This document shows positions 17,805 to 26,484 of a stretch of DNA of 64,000 nucleotides, one piece after another. The first letter of the stretch is position 1. Each line of letters opens with the position of its first letter. Source of the DNA: an uncultured Lachnospiraceae bacterium (GTDB lineage: Bacteria; Bacillota; Clostridia; Lachnospirales; Lachnospiraceae); assembly GCA_945929965.1 (NCBI GenBank), contig CAMEOT010000005.1, positions 62,001 through 126,000 on the forward strand, in the 5' to 3' direction. The translations under genes were made by a program, and so were the position numbers. Under the pieces are notes generated by a model. That model worked only from the letters and a program-made list of their open reading frames with translations, had not been told where the DNA came from and made no database searches.

Positions 17805-18925
17805 TTCCAAAGCCACAGCGCAGCCTTATTAAAAATCGTAATATACGGATAAGTCCAGACCGTGGCATTATATCCTCCCTGTGCTATATACATTGCAATA
17901 TTTTTGTATAAAAAGACAAATGCATATGCCAGAACAATAGCAGTCATTATCTTTCTGCTTCTTGGTTTCATTCTATATATCAGCATGGGGATCAGCACAA
18001 TATCCAATGCCTTGCAGTATACCCCCAGGCGGGAGCTCATCAACTGATAACGTACCGTAAGAACACTTAGCATATATCCTGCCAAATAAATCTTGCTGAA
18101 TACGGTCACACAATCTTCTTCCTCATATCCGGCCTTATAGGTATTCCAAACCACAAATCCTGCCAACAGAGTTCTCTCTGCAATTCCCATAATACTTATA
18201 TCAGAGTTTCCCCACGCTTCTACATATACAACCGCACGATCCTGCAGTATAAATGTCAATGGACCCGATACATCTACCAGACATAACACGACACCTGCTG
18301 CCGCAGCTGCCAGGATTAATTTACACATATTCTTGTATTTAATCTTATAAATAATCGGTAATATCAGCATCACCAATACTGTTTTATGAAAAGACGCCGC
18401 TGCTAAAACCGCTATCACAAACTTTAACCACTTTTTCTCTTTCAGGCAAGGAATTACAAAGCCGCAGAAAATTGCAATAGCTCCTGCCTGTCGAAAACCC
18501 GAAAACATATATGTAAGAAATAAGGTGGGATACAGTAATAGCAACCCCATAATTTTATATTCGCCATATTTCATGATGCATCTATAGAAGCAATACATCT
18601 CAAAAGCGGCCAGGAGTGCTACAAACACCTCAAATGGTACTCCCATTTTATTAAGCATAAATGCGCAAAAAACATACCCCGGTTCCTTATTAACCAGATC
18701 TACATAAGGATATACATCAATTTGATATAGCGAGGCATATGCCATATAGTCCTGCCCCTGACCATAGCGCAAAGCCGCCATCAAAAACATACACACAGTG
18801 GCAAATATAAAATATACTGACACACTTTTTGCCTTCACCAACGGCTGATTTTTATATATTATTTCTGTTCCATATACTTCCATCAGCACTCCGAAGGATA
18901 ATATCCCCCACACCAACCAATACAT
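17801..18925 (-). CDS. EpsG family protein, Wzy-like polysaccharide polymerase
   Basis: A 374-residue protein with about ten membrane helices. The family signature R-x3-G-x-D-Y-x2-Y is present as RYGQGQDYMAY, followed by the EPGYVFCAFML block and SGFRQAGAIA, all typical of EpsG proteins. EpsG proteins are regarded as polymerases of lipid-linked repeat units at the outer face. The start at 18925 is supported by GGGAGG nine bases upstream, whereas the earlier in-frame ATG overlapping the previous stop lacks such a site. One of three polymerase candidates (others at 43980 and 61236). Confidence 0.82.
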   Translation of the reverse strand: MYWLVWGILSFGVLMEVYGTEIIYKNQPLVKAKSVSVYFIFATVCMFLMAALRYGQGQDYMAYASLYQIDVYPYVDLVNKEPGYVFCAFMLNKMGVPFEVFVALLAAFEMYCFYRCIMKYGEYKIMGLLLLYPTLFLTYMFSGFRQAGAIAIFCGFVIPCLKEKKWLKFVIAVLAAASFHKTVLVMLILPIIYKIKYKNMCKLILAAAAAGVVLCLVDVSGPLTFILQDRAVVYVEAWGNSDISIMGIAERTLLAGFVVWNTYKAGYEEEDCVTVFSKIYLAGYMLSVLTVRYQLMSSRLGVYCKALDIVLIPMLIYRMKPRSRKIMTAIVLAYAFVFLYKNIAMYIAQGGYNATVWTYPYITIFNKAALWLWK

Positions 18926-18951
18926 CGTATATTTCCTCCCATTACTTTTTA

Positions 18952-20055
18952 TCATTCCATACTTTTTTCAAATATTTTCATATGCTCTTCTGCCATATTC
19001 TCTATGGTATATTGTTCTCTGATCTTCTGAAGCGCATTCTCTGCCATCTCATTCCGAAGTTTCTGATTCTCCAATATGCTGTTTACAGCCCTGCTCATCG
19101 CTTCCACATCTTCTGTAGGAATCACATATCCGTTTTCTCCATTCCGGATCAGCTCCACCGCTGCAATACATCTGTCTGTGCTTACCACCGGTAGTCCGTT
19201 CGCCATGGCTTCATTTACTACCAGTCCCCAGATATCCTCTCTGGTAAAAAAAGCAAATATATCGGCAGCACGATAATATTCTCTCAGCTTCTCTGTTGGC
19301 ATAAACGGTATAAAATGTACTCTTTGTAAATCCAGCTGTTTGATGATCTCGTTATATTCTTCCGTGGGCGTTCCACCTACAATATATAATCCTGCATCTT
19401 CCGGAAAATCTTTGCTCGCCTTCAGCAGCAGATCAAACCCTTTTCTGGGGATAAACTGTCCTACGGAGATTATCATCTTGTCTTCAGGAATTCCCAATTC
19501 CTGCTTTTTTTGTCGCTTTTGTGCTAAATTTAATGGTGTAGACAGCACATCTTCTCTTCTTACCGAGGTGAATGGATAACGGAATATTTTATCTTTCCCT
19601 GCTCCATATACTTCACAATAATGATCAAATTCAGCTGATGTACTAAAACAGCCCCTGGTCCCTGCTATGATAAATCGCTTCCACGCTGCTTTGATCCCCT
19701 TTGCAGATCCTGCATATCCACCATCCCCTTCAAAATAATACGGAATTCTCCTCATTTTCAGATAAGCAACTGCCCATAGTGCTGTCGGAGATGTCAGCAC
19801 AGTGAACACGATCACATCATATTTTTGCTTTAAATATCTCGTGATCTCCGGGCAAAAAGCGCTATCTGTAGTTAAGCGCCTGCCTTTCAGGAATATTCCC
19901 TTGAAATGTTGGAATTTATCATGTTTCCAATTTTCATCACGCTCTGTTGAATCCTGAAGTTCAAATAAAACCGTCAGATCACACTTTTTCCCAAGTTCAT
20001 TATAGAAATCCACCCTATATGGAGAGGGAATATTGGAATAAAACAACACTTTCAT
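18952..20055 (-). CDS. Glycosyltransferase family 4
   Basis: A 367-residue GT-B enzyme. The N-terminal SNIPSPYRVDFYNELG is a typical acceptor-side opening. SVGQFIPRKGFDLLL, TREDIWGLVVNEAMANGLPVV and the E-x7-E pattern inside it form the GT4 donor site. The C-terminal helix pairs regularly charged residues as in the family. It probably adds a hexose or HexNAc to the repeat unit in the cytoplasm. It ends with an ATGA that also contains an unused start for the EpsG gene. No membrane segment is seen. Confidence 0.88.
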   Translation of the reverse strand: MKVLFYSNIPSPYRVDFYNELGKKCDLTVLFELQDSTERDENWKHDKFQHFKGIFLKGRRLTTDSAFCPEITRYLKQKYDVIVFTVLTSPTALWAVAYLKMRRIPYYFEGDGGYAGSAKGIKAAWKRFIIAGTRGCFSTSAEFDHYCEVYGAGKDKIFRYPFTSVRREDVLSTPLNLAQKRQKKQELGIPEDKMIISVGQFIPRKGFDLLLKASKDFPEDAGLYIVGGTPTEEYNEIIKQLDLQRVHFIPFMPTEKLREYYRAADIFAFFTREDIWGLVVNEAMANGLPVVSTDRCIAAVELIRNGENGYVIPTEDVEAMSRAVNSILENQKLRNEMAENALQKIREQYTIENMAEEHMKIFEKSME

Positions 20056-20074
20056 ACTCTATACCTCTGTGGTC

Positions 20075-21268
20075 TTACTGCATGAGTGACTGGTATAATT
20101 GATAATACTTTGCATATTGCTGCCCTTTTTCATATTTCGAAGCCTGTTCTATACAACGCGCAGATATCTCCGGAGTCTTTTGCAAGGAATATATTGCAGT
20201 AATCATTGCTTCCAAATCTCCCTTCTTCACAACAGTACCACAGCCTTCTCCCACAACCTCCGGTACTGCCGTAGCATTCTGTACTACTACAGGCGTTCCA
20301 CACGCCATTGCTTCCACCGTCGTAAGGCCCATAGTCTCCTCAATACTTCCATTCACATAGACATCAGCTGCAGAGTACCATCTCGCCAGTTCTTCATAAC
20401 TTACTTTTCCAATGCTTAGAATATTCTCCGGAAGCTCACTCTTCTGCTTGTCCCCTATGCCGATCATGACAATCCTATAATCCTCCGGCAGTCTGTGTGC
20501 AAGTTCCCGGAAAATTCCTAAACCCTTTTTTTCATTCCATACGGAAGCTACTCCCAGTATCACCTTCTTACCTTCCAGTTGGTATTTCTCTCTAATATCT
20601 GAGCAACAGGGCTTCATCACCTGCAGATCTATTCCGTTGTATATTGTCATCACAGGATAATCTGACAGATATGAATTTTGCACCATCCGTTTCAGCCAAT
20701 CCGAGACCGTGATGATCTGTAGCTTATCCACACCACAAAAAGCCTGCTGCTTCCTTACATAATTCTCTGCGGAGGCATCTCGGAATAAGGAAGCAGGATA
20801 CTCCCTGATCTGGCAACAGTTCTCGCATTTCGATTTCCATTTTTCACATCCCACAGCATCAAAATGCGCACAGTGTCCCGTAAATGCCCAACAGTCATGT
20901 AAGCTCCACACAACAGGCTTATTGTATTCTTTTAAAAAAGCAAATAATAATTCGTAGTTCAAATAATATCCATGAATATTATGCAAATGTATGATGTCCG
21001 GCTCATGCTGCCTAATGTCTTCTATCAGACGTCTGGTAGCATGTTGTGAATACAGACCATGCCGATCCGTAAGCCTTGTCATAACTGCGTGAAAAATGCT
21101 TCCGTACTTTGTCTCGATTCTTATTGCATCAATTCCATCTTCGGCTGTTCCACGACCATAGGCTATTCTGCATTGATCTCCTTTTTGCTCCACATAGTGA
21201 CTGATATCTGCTGCAATCCGACCTGTACTACCGACAGAACAGACAACGTTTACCTGATAGATTTTCAT
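20075..21268 (-). CDS. Glycosyltransferase family 4, WcaC-like
   Basis: A 397-residue GT-B enzyme. The opening YQVNVVCSVGSTGRIAADIS and the following HLHNIHGYYLNYELLF resemble WcaC-like colanic-acid transferases. A cysteine cluster (GHCAHFDAVGCEKWKSKCEN) follows SLHDCWAF; this may bind a metal, as in several such enzymes. The donor site is IEETMGLTTVEAMACGTPVV. It starts two bases after the stop of the 21271-22422 gene and is followed 19 bases later by the next GT4, so all are co-transcribed. Sugar specificity is not readable. Confidence 0.87.
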   Translation of the reverse strand: MKIYQVNVVCSVGSTGRIAADISHYVEQKGDQCRIAYGRGTAEDGIDAIRIETKYGSIFHAVMTRLTDRHGLYSQHATRRLIEDIRQHEPDIIHLHNIHGYYLNYELLFAFLKEYNKPVVWSLHDCWAFTGHCAHFDAVGCEKWKSKCENCCQIREYPASLFRDASAENYVRKQQAFCGVDKLQIITVSDWLKRMVQNSYLSDYPVMTIYNGIDLQVMKPCCSDIREKYQLEGKKVILGVASVWNEKKGLGIFRELAHRLPEDYRIVMIGIGDKQKSELPENILSIGKVSYEELARWYSAADVYVNGSIEETMGLTTVEAMACGTPVVVQNATAVPEVVGEGCGTVVKKGDLEAMITAIYSLQKTPEISARCIEQASKYEKGQQYAKYYQLYQSLMQ

Positions 21269-21270
21269 TC

Positions 21271-22422
21271 TTACTTACCTGCTATTTGTAACATTTCAGA
21301 TGTATAGTTTTTCCACGTATAGCTCTCTACCGCTTTATGTGCATTATAACACATCTCTTTATATTTTTCTTCGTCAAGGCTTTCCAATTCTTTAATTGCA
21401 TTCATAATTTCCTGTGCTGTATTCGAACATACATATTTTCCAAACGTTATCTCCTGTCCAAACATTTGCACAAAGTTGTCATTTGGCATTGTAATAATCG
21501 GATTATAAAAATACATCTCTTCAATCACAGAAGACATCGCAGCCCATTGGGGAGTAGTATTGACACATGCGAAGGCATCTCTCAATGTATTATAATATAC
21601 CTTTCTGCCTTCTTCCTTATCCTTGGACAAGTAACCATAACACTGCGCAAAATCAGGAATCTCCTCTCTGCCTAATGCTTTACAAAGCTCTCTCTGTTCT
21701 ACCCCGATTATCTGCACATTCCAGGAATCACCCGTTCCATTCAGAGTTTCCACTGCCTTTACCAATTCACATGCGCTACCTATATATTGTTCACGACCGA
21801 TAAATACGATTGACTTTGACTTTCTTTTTAACGGAATTGATCTCTCATCCGCATCTTCCACCGCATTGATGACATTACCAAGGTATGCCGCCGATTCCAC
21901 TCCGTGCATCTGCAGCCACTTAGCCGAATCCGGGAACAGTGAAATCACATAATCACACTGCGCTAAATATTCCTCTTCACGTTTTAATTCCCGCTGCTCA
22001 AACCAGTCCGGCTTTCTCTGTTTAAATTTTTCAAAGTAATAGCCATAGCTCCAATCACAGAACATCATACAAGGTTTCTCTGTATATTTCTTGGGATTCC
22101 AGCTATAGCTCAACGATAGGAACAAATCCGTATCCGGGTATCTCTTAACTGCCTGTTTCATTCGATGTTTGCATATTGCCTTGTGTAAAAAAGAACGTTT
22201 GAAGTCATAAGAAGTATCATGGTCAAATGCCACTCTCACAACACGTCCCACTGTTGTATTGAACAAATATTCCAGTCTTGGATCCGGTGCCATATTTATG
22301 CGATTTATCCTTGCTTTCCAGTCCTTCTCAAAAGATCTCGTCATAAGATACGGAACATTACTCCACGTAGATAGCAAGGAGGAATCTCCATCCGTAAAAA
22401 CTGTTATAGTTCTGTTTGACAT
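21271..22422 (-). CDS. Glycosyltransferase, GT4-like
   Basis: A 383-residue soluble protein with a GT-B appearance. The N-terminal half is unusual for the family, starting TITVFTDGDSSLLSTWSNVPY. The C-terminal half has SIVFIGREQYIGSACELVKAV (abridged family pattern: Arg-Glu then glycine turn) and VIEEMYFYNPIITMP, the usual Glu-rich donor region. It probably transfers a sugar to the same glycan as its GT4 neighbours. The N-terminal divergence suggests an uncommon acceptor. Spacing to both neighbours is below 15 bases. Confidence 0.68.
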   Translation of the reverse strand: MSNRTITVFTDGDSSLLSTWSNVPYLMTRSFEKDWKARINRINMAPDPRLEYLFNTTVGRVVRVAFDHDTSYDFKRSFLHKAICKHRMKQAVKRYPDTDLFLSLSYSWNPKKYTEKPCMMFCDWSYGYYFEKFKQRKPDWFEQRELKREEEYLAQCDYVISLFPDSAKWLQMHGVESAAYLGNVINAVEDADERSIPLKRKSKSIVFIGREQYIGSACELVKAVETLNGTGDSWNVQIIGVEQRELCKALGREEIPDFAQCYGYLSKDKEEGRKVYYNTLRDAFACVNTTPQWAAMSSVIEEMYFYNPIITMPNDNFVQMFGQEITFGKYVCSNTAQEIMNAIKELESLDEEKYKEMCYNAHKAVESYTWKNYTSEMLQIAGK

Positions 22423-22435
22423 AATTTTCTTCCTA

Positions 22436-23383
22436 CTATGCTTTCTTAAAAAGACTTGCCATCTTACTTTTTAAGGATCCTGATTGCACGAATCTATCTC
22501 TTAATTCATCCTGATATCGTTTCCCCCAAAACACATTATTTCTTCTATATGCTTCCTGCCTGCTCTGACTACATATATATTTCAAATAGCTTTCATATTC
22601 CTGCAATGGATTTAAGGGGAACTTTTCTCGATCTCCAATAGGTTCTCTTATGTATTGCTCAAATATTTCATCGTCTGCGTCAATTCTCCTGACTTGTTGC
22701 ACTACTTCTTCAAAGGTAGCATATTCATGGCAATTAATAAATGCTTTGGAGTTAAAATCCTCTGCCACTCTGGGATTACCCCAATAAATGGGAATCGTTC
22801 CTGCTGCAAAAGCCTGCAGTATTTTCTCCGTGGTATATCCACTCGTAGATGAGTTTTCAAAAGCAATCGTAAATTTGTATTTCTTTTGAAATTCATACTT
22901 GTCTGCAACAAGTTGTCCATCCATATTATTCAAAAATTTACCGCCGGAATCTACCCTTTTGTATTCAGACAACGCGTGAAAGAAATCTTGTCTTTCTCTC
23001 CCTGCATTGGCATTAGAATATATAAAATTACAAAATCTATTTTTTTCTACGATCTCGTCTTGTGCAAGTAAATGTTTATTTATTGCTCTCTGATAATCAA
23101 TATCGTAGAAATAATACAGCGGTATCCTTTTATATCTGTCTTCAAACTGAATATGTCCGAATCCTATCGCATAATCACATATGTTAAAATCAGGCTGTAA
23201 ATTTTCACCTGTCCAAAATATTCGAACGCAATCATATTTTAAATGTTCATGCCCAAAAACAGAATAAAATAAGAAATCAGGATCATCACACTCTTGCACA
23301 TTTCCAAATATTTTTTTTAATATCGGAAGTGTAATATTCCGCATATCATCTGCAGGAAAATCTACAAATTTGACCTTTAACAT
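22436..23383 (-). CDS. GT10 family alpha-1,3/4-fucosyltransferase-like protein (copy 1)
   Basis: A 315-residue protein. The GT10 donor motif is clear: FTIAFENS at 171-178, GYTTEKILQAFAAGT at 182-196 and PIYWG at 198-202. SGGKFLNNM (146-154) precedes it, as in bacterial GT10 enzymes. The family transfers fucose from GDP-fucose, often to GlcNAc. No GDP-fucose synthesis genes (Gmd, Fcl or Fkp) are in the window, so the donor must come from elsewhere or differ. Two paralogues lie at 30298 and 38651. The N-terminal half begins with a short Rossmann-like strand and has no membrane helix. Confidence 0.87.
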   Translation of the reverse strand: MLKVKFVDFPADDMRNITLPILKKIFGNVQECDDPDFLFYSVFGHEHLKYDCVRIFWTGENLQPDFNICDYAIGFGHIQFEDRYKRIPLYYFYDIDYQRAINKHLLAQDEIVEKNRFCNFIYSNANAGRERQDFFHALSEYKRVDSGGKFLNNMDGQLVADKYEFQKKYKFTIAFENSSTSGYTTEKILQAFAAGTIPIYWGNPRVAEDFNSKAFINCHEYATFEEVVQQVRRIDADDEIFEQYIREPIGDREKFPLNPLQEYESYLKYICSQSRQEAYRRNNVFWGKRYQDELRDRFVQSGSLKSKMASLFKKA

Positions 23384-23421
23384 TTTTTATTTTCCTTTTG
23401 ATATCTTTTCCAATTCTTATA

Positions 23422-24447
23422 TCAATATCTAACTTTCTTATAAAATATATTGTATATTCTTTTTTCTACTCGGCTTATTACAAGATAATACAATAAATAT
23501 GCAGACACCATGCAGACTATATATAAACTAACTGCATGAGCAATATTATTTTCAAAACCTAACAAACGCCAAATTATGATTTCAATGGCCATAACAGTAG
23601 GATGTGTTAAATATACCGTAAAACTTCCATCACTTATCCATGATATTACTTTACATATTTTGGGGTTTTTAAATATTGCAGGTATCTTTACTGCAATCGC
23701 TATCATTAATGCGAACAATAACTCATAGGAATACCATTCAAAAGAAGATATCGTCATAATTACAGGTATCAAAAACAAAAAATACTCTTTCCGTCTGTCT
23801 ATTATAAAGAATAAAAAAGCTCCTATAAGAAAGCAATACAATTCCGATAACGGATTCATTGAAGCAAACCACTCTATATGTGCTTCTTCTGGATATCCAG
23901 CTAATACGCGTTGTACAAAATCCACTAACCATGGCGTACTCAGTAAAAACATAATTAGCATTGACAAGCCCACATAGAATTTTTTCATTATCTTATATAA
24001 AAAAGGGGCAAGTATATAAAAAAAGGCAAAGCAACTCATTGTCCACAAGGCACGATGATTATTCCAAAGATTCCAATTATCTGTAGGAGTAAACATTTGC
24101 AAAAAGAAAAAATATCTTAGAAACTTAAAGCCACATTGTCCAGCAAATATTCCATCAAGCGATAATCCTTCCCATATTCCCAAAAGGATATCCCCGACAT
24201 ATACGAGTATCAAACATATCCAATAAGTGGGAAGAATACGAACTATTCTTTTCTTATAATATTCTATTGCGGAATCTTTTCTACTTAAAGATACAAATGT
24301 TAAATAACCACTTAAAACAAAAAAACATTGAACACCCTTCGCTCCAACCGAAAAGTCAAATCCTGCCACCTGACAAATATGAACCGACAACACCAATAAT
24401 GTGGCAAATATTCTCACAACATCAATATTAACATTTTTGCTCATCAT
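23422..24447 (-). CDS. Acyltransferase 3 family membrane protein (OafA-like)
   Basis: A 341-residue protein with about ten membrane helices. It begins NVNIDVVRIFATLLVLSVHI, the classic acyltransferase-3 opening with Arg and an early His in the first helix. FFVLSGYLTF and YKKRIVRILPTYW match the next conserved blocks. Members O-acylate sugars using cytoplasmic acyl-CoA. It would decorate the glycan with acetyl groups. GAGGG is well placed for the ATG at 24447. The coding sequence is notably AT-rich compared with the GT4 block that follows. Confidence 0.88.
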   Translation of the reverse strand: MMSKNVNIDVVRIFATLLVLSVHICQVAGFDFSVGAKGVQCFFVLSGYLTFVSLSRKDSAIEYYKKRIVRILPTYWICLILVYVGDILLGIWEGLSLDGIFAGQCGFKFLRYFFFLQMFTPTDNWNLWNNHRALWTMSCFAFFYILAPFLYKIMKKFYVGLSMLIMFLLSTPWLVDFVQRVLAGYPEEAHIEWFASMNPLSELYCFLIGAFLFFIIDRRKEYFLFLIPVIMTISSFEWYSYELLFALMIAIAVKIPAIFKNPKICKVISWISDGSFTVYLTHPTVMAIEIIIWRLLGFENNIAHAVSLYIVCMVSAYLLYYLVISRVEKRIYNIFYKKVRY

Positions 24448-24494
24448 CAATTATCCCTCATAGAGTTTCTATTTTGTATATACTAATGCTCCAC

Positions 24495-25361
24495 TCAGTA
24501 ACGGGTACCATTCTTGTACAATTTTTTAATCAATATTTTGATTCTATCTTTAAATTTATGTGTAGCTTCATAAGACATCTTGCACACTCTATGATACCAT
24601 TTATTCGAACTTGTGAGTTGAAATATATACTTTATGTCCCCTCTCCTATGTGATTCTATTATTTGAGGATATGTACTTCTATTCAATACATCTTTTGCAA
24701 ATTCTTGATTATTTAATCCAAATTGTGATGGATCCCTATATGGAAGTATCCTTTTCTTCTTACAAAGCACACTCCAAATACTTTGATCGTGTCTATTATC
24801 TATAAATTCCTCATAATTATCTTTGCCCATAACATTAGGATCGTCTGTAACCATACGTGGATCTTTTGCTTTTTCAAGCCATTCAGAAATAATTTCCATA
24901 GATTTTTTTGTTTTTTTCACAACAATATAACTACCGCAGATTTGTGCACTATTTAAAATCCAAGGCTGATCAGCATCCATCAAAAGTAATATGTCGCGTT
25001 TGGTCCACTTTATTTCTTGTTGATTTATACAAAATGGCATAATATCAATATTATCTCTTTTCATAATATCAATCAAGAACGTAATTTTGTTAACATATGC
25101 TGCCCCCGAATCGGAATAAATCAAATAATCTTCTTCCTTTATTTCCTGCAAGGTTTTTAATATAAAATATGGTTTCCACAGCCAATATCCCTGTCCGCGA
25201 GGTTGCGATAAAATATATTCATTGTCCTTTCTAAATATCTCGTCAATATCAGCAGGCGAATATTCGATTACTTTATTTGCTCCCCACTTTTTTGCCGTTT
25301 TAGAATTTAATTTTTGTGCATTACTATACTTTTCATCCGCAAAATTAACTGCTACTATCAT
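24495..25361 (-). CDS. Putative capsule-type glycosyltransferase with YWLWKP motif
   Basis: A 288-residue soluble protein. GQGYWLWKPYFI (57-68) followed by YLIYSDSGAAY (79-89) is the pattern of a little-studied glycosyltransferase group in capsule clusters, where DSG takes the place of the metal-binding DxD. HDQSIWSVLCKK toward the C-terminus is the usual late block (Asp-Gln-Ser). A basic C-terminal tail (KFKDRIKILIKKLYK) may bind the membrane. The sugar is unknown. The gene is AT-rich and stands between the GtrB-GtrA fusion and the acyltransferase. Confidence 0.6.
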   Translation of the reverse strand: MIVAVNFADEKYSNAQKLNSKTAKKWGANKVIEYSPADIDEIFRKDNEYILSQPRGQGYWLWKPYFILKTLQEIKEEDYLIYSDSGAAYVNKITFLIDIMKRDNIDIMPFCINQQEIKWTKRDILLLMDADQPWILNSAQICGSYIVVKKTKKSMEIISEWLEKAKDPRMVTDDPNVMGKDNYEEFIDNRHDQSIWSVLCKKKRILPYRDPSQFGLNNQEFAKDVLNRSTYPQIIESHRRGDIKYIFQLTSSNKWYHRVCKMSYEATHKFKDRIKILIKKLYKNGTRY

Positions 25362-25406
25362 TTTTTCTCCCTTTAGAAACGTAAAAATTCCTTCATTCCT
25401 TTAATT

Positions 25407-26474
25407 CTACAACTTTTTAAATACAATTATCTTTTGCATTTGATAACTTATAAAAAAGAGTATTGTATCGACAATAATTTTTATTATAGTTTCATTTGTC
25501 TCTCCAAACATTTTACATCCCAAAGTTACTAGTAATGCACTACATATCATCTGAATTATTGCTAGAATGAAATATTTGATTCCAGCTTTCACTTTACTTT
25601 CTTCGCTTTTAAACACTATTCTATAGTTGATCGTATAATTATATAGTGCCGAAGTCGTTCTCGCAACTATTGTAGATATAATGATATAGCCTTTCGAAAA
25701 ATCTCCCTTTAAAATATTACAAAATAATGTAAACAAAATAATATCTAAAATAAAAGAAGAAAGAGAAGATAACATAAATTTTCCAAATTTATCAAATAAT
25801 ATCCTATAAATTTTTATTGAATCTTTTACAGGATCAAAATGTGTTTTATGATTTTCTCTTGAATCATACACAGTTTCAATATCTACTTGCACAATTGGAT
25901 ATTTTCCTACTGTTTCTAGTAGCATTTTCGTTTCAAATTCAAAACGATCCCCCTCTACAGAAAGAAGTTCCTTCATAAATTTTCTATTTATACCCCTTAA
26001 ACCTGTCTGCGTATCTCTTATATCAAGTCCTGACACAAGCTTAAACACTTTTAATGTAAGATTATTCCCAATTTTACTTTTCCAGGGTATGTTGTCACCA
26101 TCAAACTTCCTCACCCCTAATATTAATGCATCTTGGTTCTTCTGTAACTCTTGTTTTATTTCTTTTATACAGCAAGCTGTATGTTGCCCATCTGAATCTG
26201 CTGTAACCACTCCGACTGCTTCTGGTATATTGTCCAAAACATACCGAAAAGCTGTTTTTAATGCCCTTCCTTTCCCTCTGTTCTCTTTATGTTCGAGTAT
26301 AACGCCTCCCAAATCATTTAATAATTCTCTTGCTATAGAAAAAATATCTTCATACTCTTTTCCACTTCCATCATTGACTATAATTATATTTTCTATGTGT
26401 TCTTCTTTTAATGACAATAGCAAGTCTATTAATCTCTTATCGGGTTCATATGCTGGGATAATTATAGGAATCAT
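25407..26474 (-). CDS. GtrB-GtrA fusion: polyprenyl-phosphate sugar synthase with C-terminal GtrA membrane domain
   Basis: A 355-residue fusion. Residues about 1-215 form a GT2 synthase: IIIPAYEPD opens the fold, IIIVNDGSGKEY and VTADSDGQHT supply the nucleotide and metal sites, and RDTQTGLRG is the conserved acceptor block. Residues about 230-350 hold four hydrophobic helices with the GtrA pattern, including ALYNYTINYRIVFK and a terminal YQMQKIIVFKK. Such fusions make a polyprenyl-phosphate sugar and help move it outward. The start at 26474 has AGAGGAG six bases upstream. The next upstream gene encodes a likely GT-C partner. Confidence 0.87.
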   Translation of the reverse strand: MIPIIIPAYEPDKRLIDLLLSLKEEHIENIIIVNDGSGKEYEDIFSIARELLNDLGGVILEHKENRGKGRALKTAFRYVLDNIPEAVGVVTADSDGQHTACCIKEIKQELQKNQDALILGVRKFDGDNIPWKSKIGNNLTLKVFKLVSGLDIRDTQTGLRGINRKFMKELLSVEGDRFEFETKMLLETVGKYPIVQVDIETVYDSRENHKTHFDPVKDSIKIYRILFDKFGKFMLSSLSSFILDIILFTLFCNILKGDFSKGYIIISTIVARTTSALYNYTINYRIVFKSEESKVKAGIKYFILAIIQMICSALLVTLGCKMFGETNETIIKIIVDTILFFISYQMQKIIVFKKL

Positions 26475-26484
26475 TCTTACTCCT